A stretch of DNA of 64,000 bases from positions 1-64,000 of the forward strand of contig NZ_BDBB01000033.1 of assembly GCF_001612765.1 (NCBI RefSeq). The letters run 5' to 3'. This DNA is from Nocardia arthritidis NBRC 100137. GTDB taxonomy: Bacteria > Actinomycetota > Actinomycetes > Mycobacteriales > Mycobacteriaceae. The translations under genes and the position numbers were made by a program. Below the pieces are notes generated by a model that made no database searches, was not told where the DNA came from, and saw nothing but the letters and a program-made list of their open reading frames with translations. This document shows positions 17,902 to 26,454 of the stretch, one piece after another. Numbering within the stretch: the stretch's first letter is position 1; the number at the start of each line of letters is the position of its first letter.

Positions 17902-18258
17902 ATGACCGGAACCGGCATGGACGCCAAGCGAAAGACCGTATCTCTGTCATCGCTGACCGAGGGGGCGCCTGCCGAGCGAAGCTCGCCCGGCTGGTACAAG
18001 CTGTACAACGACACGGATATGTATGTCTCGGTCTACCGGCAAGAATGGGACAAGCCCAAATCGCTGTTCATTCTCGCTCCCGGCCAGACCAGCTCGGAGT
18101 ACGAGGCCGGGCACGAGATCTACATCCTCTGGATAACGAACGTCGGCACCGAGTCGACGCCGATCACCTGGGACAGTTCCGGCGGGTTCAGCTGCGAGTA
18201 CGTGCAGAGCGGCTACACGCAATCGAACCAAGTGAACAACGTGAGCTCCTTCCAGTAG
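17902..18258 (+). CDS. Unknown 118-aa beta-rich protein
   Basis: The protein has a disordered, charged first 30 residues followed by an aromatic, probably all-beta domain (WYKLYNDTDMYVSVYRQEW, FILAPGQTSSEYEAG, IYILWITN). I recognise no family. It has no signal peptide and one cysteine. ATG 17902, with AGGGAG 7 bases upstream, is the supported start, although the frame extends to 17782. Its divergent neighbour is a lectin-like protein of similar size, which hints at a shared role in surface or carbohydrate recognition. Confidence 0.6.
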   Translation: MTGTGMDAKRKTVSLSSLTEGAPAERSSPGWYKLYNDTDMYVSVYRQEWDKPKSLFILAPGQTSSEYEAGHEIYILWITNVGTESTPITWDSSGGFSCEYVQSGYTQSNQVNNVSSFQ

Positions 18259-18260
18259 GT

Positions 18261-18572
18261 GACGGCCACGATGTCGCTGTGATGTCCTGGCCGGAGAGCG
18301 AGTTCCCGTACCGGTTGCCGCGGACGCTGGGCGGCACCGTCCCGGTCGGCTTCGGGTGTCGCCGTTCGAGGTCAGCGTGACGGCGCCGCACCGAGGCTTT
18401 GGCGGTGAACTACGCGAAGCGCTCGACCTCGCCTGAGCGGGTGCGGTCGAGGTGCACTGTCGAAACCTTCGCCATGGACGAGGCGCGGCTGGTCTACCAG
18501 CGGTTGCACGAAGGAAAGATCACCGGGCGTGCGGTGATCCTGCCCACGGATGAGCCGGAGGGGAGGGATCGG
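18261..18572 (+). pseudogene. Remnant of a zinc-type (MDR) alcohol dehydrogenase
   Basis: Three pieces of an MDR alcohol dehydrogenase lie in order but in different frames. An N-terminal piece (SWPESEFPYRLPRTLGG, third forward frame) is followed directly by a C-terminal piece (VSPFEV, then ELREALDLA, second frame, ending in a TGA at 18434). The end is VETFAMDEARLVYQRLHEG and ITGRAVILP, back in the third frame. About 200 residues, including the catalytic and cofactor domains, are missing. This is an internally deleted, frameshifted pseudogene. Confidence 0.6.
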
Positions 18573-18614
18573 CCGACGATTGGCCGAAAGTGTGGATTTT
18601 CTGACCTCAGGTGT

Positions 18615-18643
18615 TTGGCATAGGTCTTTGTCGAGGTCATAGC
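18615..18643 (+). promoter_or_regulatory. Candidate promoter of the flavin monooxygenase
   Basis: TTGGCA (18615-18620) and CATAGC (18638-18643) are separated by 17 bases. The ATG of the monooxygenase is 9 bases beyond the -10 element and has no ribosome binding site, indicating a leaderless transcript. Confidence 0.5.
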
Positions 18644-18652
18644 GTTGTCGCC

Positions 18653-20110
18653 ATGAGCACACCTTCGATCGTCATCATCGGCACCGGATTCGGCGGGCTC
18701 GGCATGGCGATGGAACTGCAGCGTGCGGGCCTGCACGATTTCACGATCCTGGAGCGGGCCGAGGACGTCGGCGGCGTCTGGCGAGAGAACACCTATCCGG
18801 GCGCGGGCTGCGACATCCCCTCGCCGCTGTATTCCTATTCCTACGCGCCGCGCACCGACTGGCCGAAGCGATTCTCCCAGCAGCCCGACATCCTCGCCTA
18901 TCTGCGCGGCATCGCCCGCGATCACGACCTGCTGCCCAAGATCCGCTTCCGCAGCGAGGTCACCGAGGCCGAGTTCGACGACGCCACGGGACGGTGGACC
19001 GTGCGCACCGCCGACGGCGCCCAGCTGACCTGCGATGTGCTGATCTCCGCGGTCGGGCAGCTCTCCCGGCCCGCGCTGCCGAACATTCCCGGTGTGGAGA
19101 GCTTCCGCGGCACGGCCTTCCATTCCGCCGAATGGGATCACGAGGCCGACCTGACCGGCAAGCGGGTGGCGGTGATCGGCACGGGCGCCAGCGCGGTGCA
19201 GTTCGTACCCGCGATCGCGCCCTCGGTGGCGCATCTGACGCTGTTCCAGCGCTCGGCGGCGTGGATCATGCCGAAGCCGGACGTCGAGTACAAAGCGTGG
19301 CATCATCGCGCCTTCCGGCTGCTGCCGGTCACCCGCCTCACCGAGCGCTTCGCGTTCTGGCTGTTCTGCGAGTTCCTCTCCCTGGGCATCGTCGACGTGC
19401 CGGTCATCCGCAAGCTGGTGACGCGGATCGGCCTGCGGCATCTGCGGCGTCAGGTGGCGGACCCGGGTCTGCGGGCCCAGCTGACCCCGGATTATCCGGC
19501 CGGCTGCAAGCGCGCATTATTCTCCAACGACTACCTGCCCGCGCTCACCCGGCACAACGTGACGGTGGAGACCACCGCGATCACCGAGATCACCGCGGAG
19601 GGCGTGCGCACCGCCGACGGTGCGCTGCACGAGGTGGACGCCGTCATCTACGGCACTGGGTTCAAGGGCACCGAATTCCTCTGGCCCATGCGGATCTCGG
19701 GCCGGGGCGGGCGCAAGCTGGCCGACGAGTGGTCGCAGGGCGCTCGGGCGTATCAGGGCATCACGATGCCCGGCTATCCGAACTTGTTCCTGATCTACGG
19801 CCCGAATACCAACCTCGGTGTCGGCTCGATCGTCTACATGATCGAATCGCAGGCCCGCTACATCCGCCAGGCCGTCCAGCGTCTCGCCGAACGCCCCGGC
19901 CACGTGCTCGAGGTTCGTCCCGAAGTCGAGGCCCGCTTCGATCGCCTGCTGCAGCAGCGTCTCGACCGCACGCCGTGGAACTTCTGCTCGAGCTGGTACC
20001 GCAACGCGGCCGGGCGGATCACCAACAACTGGCCGGGCACCGTCACCAGCTACCGGTGGCGCACTCGCAAGCTCGACGCCGCGGACTTCGAAACGAGGAA
20101 AGTCGCTTGA
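18653..20110 (+). CDS. FAD-dependent (Baeyer-Villiger-type) monooxygenase
   Basis: A 485-aa flavoprotein. The first Rossmann motif is GTGFGGLG (residues 9-16) and the second, for NADPH, is GTGASAVQ near residue 180. The BVMO fingerprint FRGTAFHSAEWD sits between them with the key His. Such enzymes insert oxygen next to ketones or oxygenate sulfur or nitrogen centres, and mycobacterial relatives include EthA-type enzymes. The start appears leaderless. A GMC oxidoreductase follows 50 bases later on the same strand, so alcohol-to-ketone-to-ester chemistry in one operon is plausible. Confidence 0.9.
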   Translation: MSTPSIVIIGTGFGGLGMAMELQRAGLHDFTILERAEDVGGVWRENTYPGAGCDIPSPLYSYSYAPRTDWPKRFSQQPDILAYLRGIARDHDLLPKIRFRSEVTEAEFDDATGRWTVRTADGAQLTCDVLISAVGQLSRPALPNIPGVESFRGTAFHSAEWDHEADLTGKRVAVIGTGASAVQFVPAIAPSVAHLTLFQRSAAWIMPKPDVEYKAWHHRAFRLLPVTRLTERFAFWLFCEFLSLGIVDVPVIRKLVTRIGLRHLRRQVADPGLRAQLTPDYPAGCKRALFSNDYLPALTRHNVTVETTAITEITAEGVRTADGALHEVDAVIYGTGFKGTEFLWPMRISGRGGRKLADEWSQGARAYQGITMPGYPNLFLIYGPNTNLGVGSIVYMIESQARYIRQAVQRLAERPGHVLEVRPEVEARFDRLLQQRLDRTPWNFCSSWYRNAAGRITNNWPGTVTSYRWRTRKLDAADFETRKVA

Positions 20111-20160
20111 CCCGGCCCGCCTCGTCCGCGGCAACAACTTCGACAACTGGTGGAGATCAG

Positions 20161-21903
20161 ATGACGTTCGACTACGACGTGGTGGTCGTCGGTTCCGGCT
20201 TCGGCGGCAGCGTGACCGCACTGCGACTGACCGAGAAGGGTTACCGGGTCGGTGTGCTCGAGGCGGGACGACGCTTCGCCGACGATGAGTTCGCCGAAAC
20301 CTCCTGGGACGCGCGCAAGTACCTGTGGGCCCCGGGACTGGGTTGCTTCGGCATCCAGCGGCTGACGCTGCTGAAGGACACCTTCATCATGGCGGGCGCG
20401 GGCGTCGGCGGTGGCTCGCTGGTCTACGCGAACACGCTCTACGAGCCGCCGGACAAGTTCTATCAGGACCGCCAGTGGGCGCACATCACCGACTGGAAGG
20501 ACGAGCTCGCTCCGCACTACGACCAGGCCAAGCGGATGCTGGGCGTCACGGCCAACCCGGCGACCACGCCGTCGGACCGCGTGCTGGCCGAGGTCGCCGA
20601 GGAGATGGGCGTCGGCTCGACCTACCGCAGCACGCCCGTCGGCGTCCTGTTCGGCGGCAACGGCGTGCGGCCCGGTCAGGAGGTGCCCGACCCGTACTTC
20701 GGCGGTGTCGGCCCCGCCCGCAGCACCTGCACGCACTGCGGCGAGTGCATGACCGGCTGCCGCCACAACGCCAAGAACACCCTGGTCAAGAACTACCTCT
20801 ATCTCGCCGAGCAGGCCGGGGCGACGGTACACGCGCTCACCACGGTGACCGATGTGCGTCCGCTGCCCGGCGGTGGCTACGAAATCGCCACTGTCCGCAC
20901 CGGGCGCTGGGTCCGTAAGGCTCGCCGCAAGTTCACCGCCGAACAGGTCGTCTTCGCCGCGGCTGCCCTGGGCACTCAGAAACTGCTGCACCGGCTGCGC
21001 GACCGCGGCTCGCTGCCGGACATCTCCCCGCGACTGGGCGAGCGCTCGCGCACCAATTCCGAGGAACTGCTCTCGGTGCGCAGCCGCCGCAAGGACTCCG
21101 ACTTCACCAAAGGGGTGGCGATCACCTCCTCGATCCACCCGGACGACGACACCCACATCGAGCCGGTGCGCTACGGCAAGGGCAGCAACGCCATCGGCCT
21201 CATCGGCACCGCCATGATCGATCCGGACGGACGCACCCCGAAGCTGCGCCTGTGGGCGCGCACGATGCGCAAGCTCGGCCGCGACGCTCTGCACCTGCAG
21301 AACCCGCGCGGCTGGTCGGAACAGATGATCGGGCTGCTGGTGATGCAATCGGTCGACAACTCGATCACCACCTACACCAAACGCGGTCTGTTCGGTCGCA
21401 GGATGACCACCAAACAGGGTGTGGGCGAACCGAATCCGACCTGGCTCCCGGCCGGGCACGAGGTGGCCCACCGGGTCGCCGACAAGATCGACGGCATCGC
21501 AGGCGCCGGCTGGAGCGCCCTGTTCGACATCCCGATGACCGGGCATTTCATCGGCGGTTGCGTCATCGGCGACTCCGCCGAAACCGGTGTCGTGGATCCG
21601 TACCATCGGATGCACGGATATCCGGGGCTGCACGTCATCGATGGCTCGACCATCTCGGCCAACCTCGGTGTGAACCCTTCGCTCACCATCACCGCGCAGG
21701 CCGAACGGGCCGCCGCTCTGTGGCCGAACAAGGGTGAGCCGGACGCCCGTCCGCAGCTCGGCGTGCCCTACCGGCGCATCGACCCGGTGCCGCCGCGCAA
21801 TCCGGTGGTCCCGGCCGATGCGCCTGCCGCACTACGGCTGCCGATCGTCGAGATCAAAGGGTCGGTCGACCGGTCCGAACCGTCCGCCGACCAACGCGGC
21901 TGA
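20161..21903 (+). CDS. GMC oxidoreductase, cholesterol-oxidase-like (ChoD type)
   Basis: A 580-aa FAD enzyme. The ADP-binding motif GSGFGGS is at residues 11-17, the FAD-binding AGAGVGGGSLVYAN near 80, and the C-terminal block GCVIGDSAETGVVDP and NPSLTITAQAE closes the active site. Near residues 190-200 is the cysteine cluster CTHCGECMTGC, found in the ChoD-like branch of mycobacteria and nocardiae and suggestive of a metal or Fe-S site. Length matches mycobacterial ChoD. Steroid oxidation is inferred, and other secondary alcohols are possible. The start has GGAG upstream. Confidence 0.9.
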   Translation: MTFDYDVVVVGSGFGGSVTALRLTEKGYRVGVLEAGRRFADDEFAETSWDARKYLWAPGLGCFGIQRLTLLKDTFIMAGAGVGGGSLVYANTLYEPPDKFYQDRQWAHITDWKDELAPHYDQAKRMLGVTANPATTPSDRVLAEVAEEMGVGSTYRSTPVGVLFGGNGVRPGQEVPDPYFGGVGPARSTCTHCGECMTGCRHNAKNTLVKNYLYLAEQAGATVHALTTVTDVRPLPGGGYEIATVRTGRWVRKARRKFTAEQVVFAAAALGTQKLLHRLRDRGSLPDISPRLGERSRTNSEELLSVRSRRKDSDFTKGVAITSSIHPDDDTHIEPVRYGKGSNAIGLIGTAMIDPDGRTPKLRLWARTMRKLGRDALHLQNPRGWSEQMIGLLVMQSVDNSITTYTKRGLFGRRMTTKQGVGEPNPTWLPAGHEVAHRVADKIDGIAGAGWSALFDIPMTGHFIGGCVIGDSAETGVVDPYHRMHGYPGLHVIDGSTISANLGVNPSLTITAQAERAAALWPNKGEPDARPQLGVPYRRIDPVPPRNPVVPADAPAALRLPIVEIKGSVDRSEPSADQRG

Positions 21904-21937
21904 GCACCGGAATCGTGGACGGGTGATCGGTCCCGGG

Positions 21938-22301
21938 TCAGGCGCTGACGAGGAGTTCGGTCAACGGCGCCAGACCCGCACCGGCCAGGTCCCGCAGCCG
22001 CGCGGTACGTCCCGTGACCGCCAACAGCAATGCCGTGACCGGGCCGTGGACCTCGGGCCCGGTGCCGTGCGACCAATCGATATCGTTGGCGCGCAGGCGG
22101 ATCCCGCGCAACCGCCGGTGGTCGAAGACCGGCCGGCCGAGAGTGACCGCCCGCGCGATAGCCGCGGCGGCGGCCGCCGGCGGAAGCTCGATCCCACTCC
22201 TCCGGAGACAGTTCGGCCAGCAGGCCCGCGATCGCGCGGCGCTGCTGCTCGATGATCTGCCAGCTGCTCTCACGGTCGAGGACGGTCGATCGGGCGGGCA
22301 T
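21938..22301 (-). pseudogene. Truncated, frameshifted TIGR03083-type protein (maleylpyruvate isomerase family)
   Basis: The start (MPARSTVLDRESSWQIIEQQ, then LLAELSPEEWDRAS) is the normal N-terminus of the mycothiol-dependent maleylpyruvate isomerase/TIGR03083 family. The end (LRGIRLRANDIDWSHGTGPE, then AVTGRTARLRDLAGAG) is its normal C-terminal part, but in another reading frame. The roughly 60-100 residues normally between them, including the WTVRDVAAHL-like metal-binding helix, are absent. The gene is divergent from an intact MarR regulator and still has a perfect operator. Confidence 0.65.
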
Positions 22302-22319
22302 GACGGCACCCCCGATATA

Positions 22320-22342
22320 ATTGGTCAGTCTCTCTGACCAAT
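22320..22342. promoter_or_regulatory. Probable MarR operator
   Basis: ATTGGTCAG-TCTCT-CTGACCAAT is a perfect 9-bp inverted repeat with a 5-base spacer. It lies in the gap between the divergent MarR gene and the damaged TIGR03083 gene, 35 bases before the MarR start. Confidence 0.7.
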
Positions 22343-22377
22343 ATTGTCAGTGTCTCGTACCAACGTCAAGGAGTGGG

Positions 22378-22833
22378 ATGGCGGAGGAGCCCAACGTCGG
22401 CCTGTTGATGCAGATCGCCTTTCGGGCGATGGAGCAACGGGTGCTGACAGCCCTGACCGACTCGGGATTCGGCGACATCACCGTCGCGCAGGCGAGGATA
22501 GTCGCCCAGATCGACGCCGCGGGCACCCGTCTGACCGAACTGGCCGAACGAGCGCAGATCACGAAACAGACCGCCGGCTTCCTCATCGACCAGGTCGAAC
22601 GTGCCGGTTATGTGGAACGGGTCCCCGATCCGAGCGACCGCAGGGCCCGCCTCGTGTGCCTGACCGAACGCGGCGAGCAAGCGGCCGGTTTCGCCAATTC
22701 GGTGGCCGAACGCGTCGAGCGGGAGTGGGCGGCGCATCTGGGCGCCCAGGGAATGCGGCAGCTGCGGCAAGCGCTGAATCGCCTGCGCGAGATCACCGAC
22801 CCCTACCCTGCCGCCGCAAGCAGCGACCGGTAG
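22378..22833 (+). CDS. MarR-family transcriptional regulator
   Basis: A 151-aa winged-helix repressor with LAERAQITKQTAGFLIDQVE (recognition helix) and the wing DPSDRRARLVCLTERG. ATG 22378 has AAGGAG upstream. It probably controls the divergent TIGR03083 gene, now a pseudogene, and itself through the operator at 22320-22342. Confidence 0.88.
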   Translation: MAEEPNVGLLMQIAFRAMEQRVLTALTDSGFGDITVAQARIVAQIDAAGTRLTELAERAQITKQTAGFLIDQVERAGYVERVPDPSDRRARLVCLTERGEQAAGFANSVAERVEREWAAHLGAQGMRQLRQALNRLREITDPYPAAASSDR

Positions 22834-22859
22834 CGATCAGAATCGGGAGCGATCATCAC

Positions 22860-23342
22860 ATGAGCGAAGATCAGGGTCCGACGCCACTGCGCTACAACCA
22901 GACGGGCCTGCGCGGAAGGCTCGCCCGGTTGCTCGTCGAGGAGGCTACCGACGAGATCGATTGGCCCGCGGACCTTCCGTCCGGTACCGACACCGTGGTG
23001 ATCATCGATGACCAGCCGAACCCCCATCACACCTTGCGCGTGCACCCGCCGGATGACCCCACGCGCGTCGCCTTGGTCGTGTACGACCAATTGGCGCTCT
23101 GCGACGACCGGCCGCGCATGGATCCGCGACGAATCGAGCTCAACCGCAGGCACAGCCGGGAGATGGGTTCGCTGTTCGCCCGGTTCCTCGACGCCCACCC
23201 CGATGTCGAATCCGAAGTGCACGCAGCACAACCGACTCCGGAGCAAGAGGACGCGTGGACTGCATTCAGCGCTGAACTCTTCGCTCGGCAACAGGCCGAG
23301 CGCTCCGCCCTTGCCGCGGAGATCGAAGCCGAGCGGCGGTAG
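22860..23342 (+). CDS. Conserved hypothetical protein, 160 aa
   Basis: A soluble, acidic protein with a C-terminal helical, Glu-rich segment (QQAERSALAAEIEAERR) and no recognised domain. It starts at ATG 22860, 26 bases after the MarR stop, with GGGAG upstream, so it may be in the MarR transcript. No transmembrane segment or signal peptide is present. Function unknown. Confidence 0.65.
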   Translation: MSEDQGPTPLRYNQTGLRGRLARLLVEEATDEIDWPADLPSGTDTVVIIDDQPNPHHTLRVHPPDDPTRVALVVYDQLALCDDRPRMDPRRIELNRRHSREMGSLFARFLDAHPDVESEVHAAQPTPEQEDAWTAFSAELFARQQAERSALAAEIEAERR

Positions 23343-23370
23343 GCGACGACGCCGCCTACCTTCGCCCGAT

Positions 23371-24309
23371 TCACACCGGAACCCCTCCGTAGGTCCGCCG
23401 GTATTTCGCTTGCAGAAACGACAGGACCCCGAACGCCATCAAGCCGAGGGATACCAGGATGAGCAGCCAAGGACCGAGGGTACTGCCTGCGAAATCGCGC
23501 AGTACCGCATCGACGCCTTTGACGTTCGCCGGCTCGTAGTTCGCGGCCGCCACCACCGCGGCGAGCCCGATCCCCATGACGATCAATCCCCGCGCCAGAT
23601 AGCCGAACCGGCCCAGCCAGATCACGCTTTCACGGGACGCCTGGGTCATCCAGCCCATCCGCAGGTCGTCGACGAAAGCCAGACGAAGCCCGCGCAGGGT
23701 GGTCAGGACGCCCAAGGCGAGGATGACCAAGCCGATCAACAGGACGACCACTTGCCCACCGTCCCACGCCAGGATCCGGGCGGTCACGTCGCGTGCGACG
23801 GCCTCACCGGGCTGCGGCGCCCGGCCGTCCACGACGAACCGCAGGATGACGAAGAACGCTATGGCGTAGACCAGCCCGATGGCCAGCGCGCGCAGGCGAA
23901 GTCCGCTCGGGCTCCCCGCGGGCGCGCCGGCAGCCTGCGCCAGCCGCCACGCGGCCAGGGCGGCGAATCCGAGGGCAAGGATCCACAGCAGGAGATATCC
24001 CAGCGGTTTACCGGCGAGCGCGGCGAGCGCCCCGCCCGCGGTCGGCTCATGTTGTGCGGTGCCGACCGCCAGCATGAAGGCGAGAATACCGATGACAATG
24101 TAGGCGATTCCGCGTGCGATGAAGCCGAATCGCGCGGCCCCCGCCAATCCCCCGGATCCCGCGTGCCTGCGCGGACCCCTGCTGTCACGCCGCCAGCGGC
24201 CGCCATACCGGCTGCGCCAGCCGCTTCCGTAACCGCTGCGCCGCTGGCCGTGCCCCCCGCCGCGGGTGCGGCGCCATCGATATCTGTCAGCACTTCGGAA
24301 CAAGCTCAT
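23371..24309 (-). CDS. DUF1206 membrane protein
   Basis: A 312-aa protein. About 60 Arg/Gly-rich N-terminal residues are followed by six hydrophobic helices arranged as three repeated pairs, each beginning with a motif like ARFGFIARGIAYIVIGI, RLRALAIGLVYAIAF or WLGRFGYLARGLIVMGIG. This three-fold repeat defines DUF1206. Role unknown. ATG 24309 follows GGAGAGGTGAG. It is on the opposite strand to the preceding hypothetical gene. Confidence 0.85.
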   Translation of the reverse strand: MSLFRSADRYRWRRTRGGGHGQRRSGYGSGWRSRYGGRWRRDSRGPRRHAGSGGLAGAARFGFIARGIAYIVIGILAFMLAVGTAQHEPTAGGALAALAGKPLGYLLLWILALGFAALAAWRLAQAAGAPAGSPSGLRLRALAIGLVYAIAFFVILRFVVDGRAPQPGEAVARDVTARILAWDGGQVVVLLIGLVILALGVLTTLRGLRLAFVDDLRMGWMTQASRESVIWLGRFGYLARGLIVMGIGLAAVVAAANYEPANVKGVDAVLRDFAGSTLGPWLLILVSLGLMAFGVLSFLQAKYRRTYGGVPV

Positions 24310-24433
24310 GATTCTCACCTCTCCATGGACCGTATTGCCCACTTCGGGTGGAATAACCGGACGAAGATCGTCGAAAAGCCTGAAACCGCTGCGCCGCTCA
24401 GGGCGCGGCGGTCACATGCACGGAGGATGTGGC

Positions 24434-24613
24434 CTACGGCTGGTGGATCACCTTGGGTCGCAGAACCCGGGCGGTGCGCGCTTCCGGATAGTGCTGGTGC
24501 AGCGATTCGATTGCCCGGCTGACGAATTCCTCGTTGCGCAGATGGACGACGTCGCAGGGCACGCTGACCGCCAACGAGTAGCAGTATCCGTCCCGGCGCT
24601 CGCCGTCGTGCAT
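24434..24613 (-). CDS. Possible small CDS or 3' remnant, 59 aa
   Basis: The reading frame (MHDGERRDGYCYSLAVSVPC, later NEEFVSRAIESLHQHYP) has strongly GC-biased third positions and a convincing composition, and stays open upstream of the ATG for about 20 codons to a TGA near 24672. No ribosome binding site precedes the ATG. It may be the C-terminal end of a truncated gene. No family is recognised. Confidence 0.4.
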   Translation of the reverse strand: MHDGERRDGYCYSLAVSVPCDVVHLRNEEFVSRAIESLHQHYPEARTARVLRPKVIHQP

Positions 24614-24914
24614 ACCGGTGGTGTCGAAGACCCACTCGATAGTGGTGTCGCGGAGGTTTTCAGCGCGTTCAGCTCATCACCGCTTCGGCCCGAGACCGAC
24701 CGTCTATCCGGTCGACCCGCCGGACCTCCCCGCCCGGAGCGCACGTCTGGAATTGTGCCGAATAGACCAGAATCTCCGTTTACTTTCAGCTATCGTACGG
24801 TGGCAGAGCAACCGCTCTGCGGGACACCAGGGATGCCGGCGCGGCCGGGGATCCGGGGAGCCCGCGCAGGCCGGGCGGTCGGGCACCGACCGCTCCGTTC
24901 CACCGAGGAGCCGC
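24614..24914. other. Intergenic region, no intact gene seen
   Basis: About 300 bases upstream of the acyl-CoA ligase. The forward frame of the ligase stays open through it, but it has no start signals and composition unlike coding DNA. It contains the 5' continuation of the possible 59-aa remnant and the ligase ribosome binding site (GAGGAG, about 24905). Confidence 0.4.
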
Positions 24915-26447
24915 ATGTACCCCGGCGCACACGTCGACCGATTCCCTGACAAACCGGCTGTCGTCCGCGCCGAGAGTGGTGAAGTGCTGACCTATCGGGA
25001 ACTCGAGGAGAACTCGGTCCGGCTGGCCCGCCACCTGTACGACGCGGGGTTGCGCAAAGGTGATCATGTCGCGCTGCTATCCGGAAACGACCCGAAAGTC
25101 TACGAGGTCTACTGGGCGGCATTGCGAACCGGGCTTTACATCACCGCCGTCAACCGGCATCTGTCGCCGAGCGAGATCAGCTACATCGTCAACGACTGCG
25201 GAGCCCGGGCGCTGATCGTGTCGGCTGGTCTCGCCGACGCCGCCGAGCAGATCGTGGCGCAGACCCTCTCGGTCGACATCCGCCTCGCCTTCGGCGGGCC
25301 GGTGCAGGGGTACAAGTCCTACGAGGACGCCCGGGCGGCGGCCTCGCCCGAACCCCTGCCGGACCAGCCGCGCGGCGCGGACATGCTCTATTCCTCGGGC
25401 ACCACCGGACGGCCCAAGGGCATCAAGCAGCCTTTGCCGGAACGGCAGGTCGGCGATGCGCCCGGCGACACCTACACCGCGATCTTCGGCCCGCTCTACG
25501 GATTCGACACCGAGACGGTCTACCTCTCCCCCGCCCCGCTCTATCACGCCGCGCCGCTGCGCTTCGGTGGCGTGATCCACGCGCTCGGCGGAACGCTGGT
25601 GATCATGGAGAAATTCGACGCCGAGCAGGCGCTGGCCGCCATCGAGCGCTACCGCGTGACGCACAGCCAATGGGTGCCGACCATGTTCGTCCGGATGCTC
25701 AAGCTCGACCAGGCGGTCCGCGCCCGCTACGACGTGTCCAGCCTGCGGGTCGCCGTGCATGCGGCGGCCCCGTGTCCGATCGACGTGAAGAGGGCGATGA
25801 TCGACTGGTGGGGCCCGATCCTGCACGAGTACTACGCCTCGACCGAGGCCAATGGCGCCACCTTCATCGACAGCGAGCAGTGGTTGCGCAAGCCGGGCTC
25901 GGTCGGCAGGGCCGGTCTGGGGACCATCCGGGTGTGCGGCGACGACGGCACGGAACTGCCCACCGGCGAAATCGGCACCGTGTATTTCGAACGCGACGAG
26001 ATCCCCTTCGCCTATCACAACGATCCCGCCAAGACGGCGGAGGCGGTCCACCCCGAACACCCGACCTGGACCACCACCGGCGATATCGGCTATGTGGACG
26101 AGGAGGGCTATCTGTTCCTCACCGACCGCAAAGCCTTCATGATCATCTCCGGCGGCGTGAACATCTACCCGCAGGAGGTCGAGGACGCGCTCGCCCTGCA
26201 CCCCCAGGTACTCGACGTGGCGGTGATCGGCGTGCCCGACGAGGAGATGGGCGAATCCGTCAAGGCGGTCGTCCAACCGGCGCCGGGCGTCGAACCGGGC
26301 CCGCAACTCGTCGCGGCGCTGCGCGATTACCTGCGCGAGCGCATCGCCCACTACAAGGTGCCGAAGAGTTTCGATTTCGCCGACGATCTGCCCCGGACCC
26401 CCACGGGGAAGCTGGTCAAGGGCAAACTCCGCCAGCGGTACATGTGA
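24915..26447 (+). CDS. Acyl-CoA synthetase (FadD-like, ANL superfamily)
   Basis: A 510-aa adenylate-forming ligase that activates a carboxylic acid with ATP and joins it to CoA. It has the P-loop-like YSSGTTGRPKG near residue 160, the aromatic/Thr motif EYYASTEANG, the hinge TGDIGYVDEEGYLFLTDR and the C-terminal catalytic Lys in PRTPTGKLVKGKL. ATG 24915 has GAGGAG upstream. The longer open frame before it is not coding. It is tail to tail with an alpha/beta hydrolase (7 bases apart) and near an acyl-CoA dehydrogenase, suggesting fatty or aromatic acid breakdown. Confidence 0.92.
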   Translation: MYPGAHVDRFPDKPAVVRAESGEVLTYRELEENSVRLARHLYDAGLRKGDHVALLSGNDPKVYEVYWAALRTGLYITAVNRHLSPSEISYIVNDCGARALIVSAGLADAAEQIVAQTLSVDIRLAFGGPVQGYKSYEDARAAASPEPLPDQPRGADMLYSSGTTGRPKGIKQPLPERQVGDAPGDTYTAIFGPLYGFDTETVYLSPAPLYHAAPLRFGGVIHALGGTLVIMEKFDAEQALAAIERYRVTHSQWVPTMFVRMLKLDQAVRARYDVSSLRVAVHAAAPCPIDVKRAMIDWWGPILHEYYASTEANGATFIDSEQWLRKPGSVGRAGLGTIRVCGDDGTELPTGEIGTVYFERDEIPFAYHNDPAKTAEAVHPEHPTWTTTGDIGYVDEEGYLFLTDRKAFMIISGGVNIYPQEVEDALALHPQVLDVAVIGVPDEEMGESVKAVVQPAPGVEPGPQLVAALRDYLRERIAHYKVPKSFDFADDLPRTPTGKLVKGKLRQRYM

Positions 26448-26454
26448 GTTTCGC

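Noticed and set aside
18994-20160. Upstream extension of the GMC oxidoreductase frame
   Set aside because: The frame is open by chance through the monooxygenase gene; the supported start is ATG 20161 with its own binding site.
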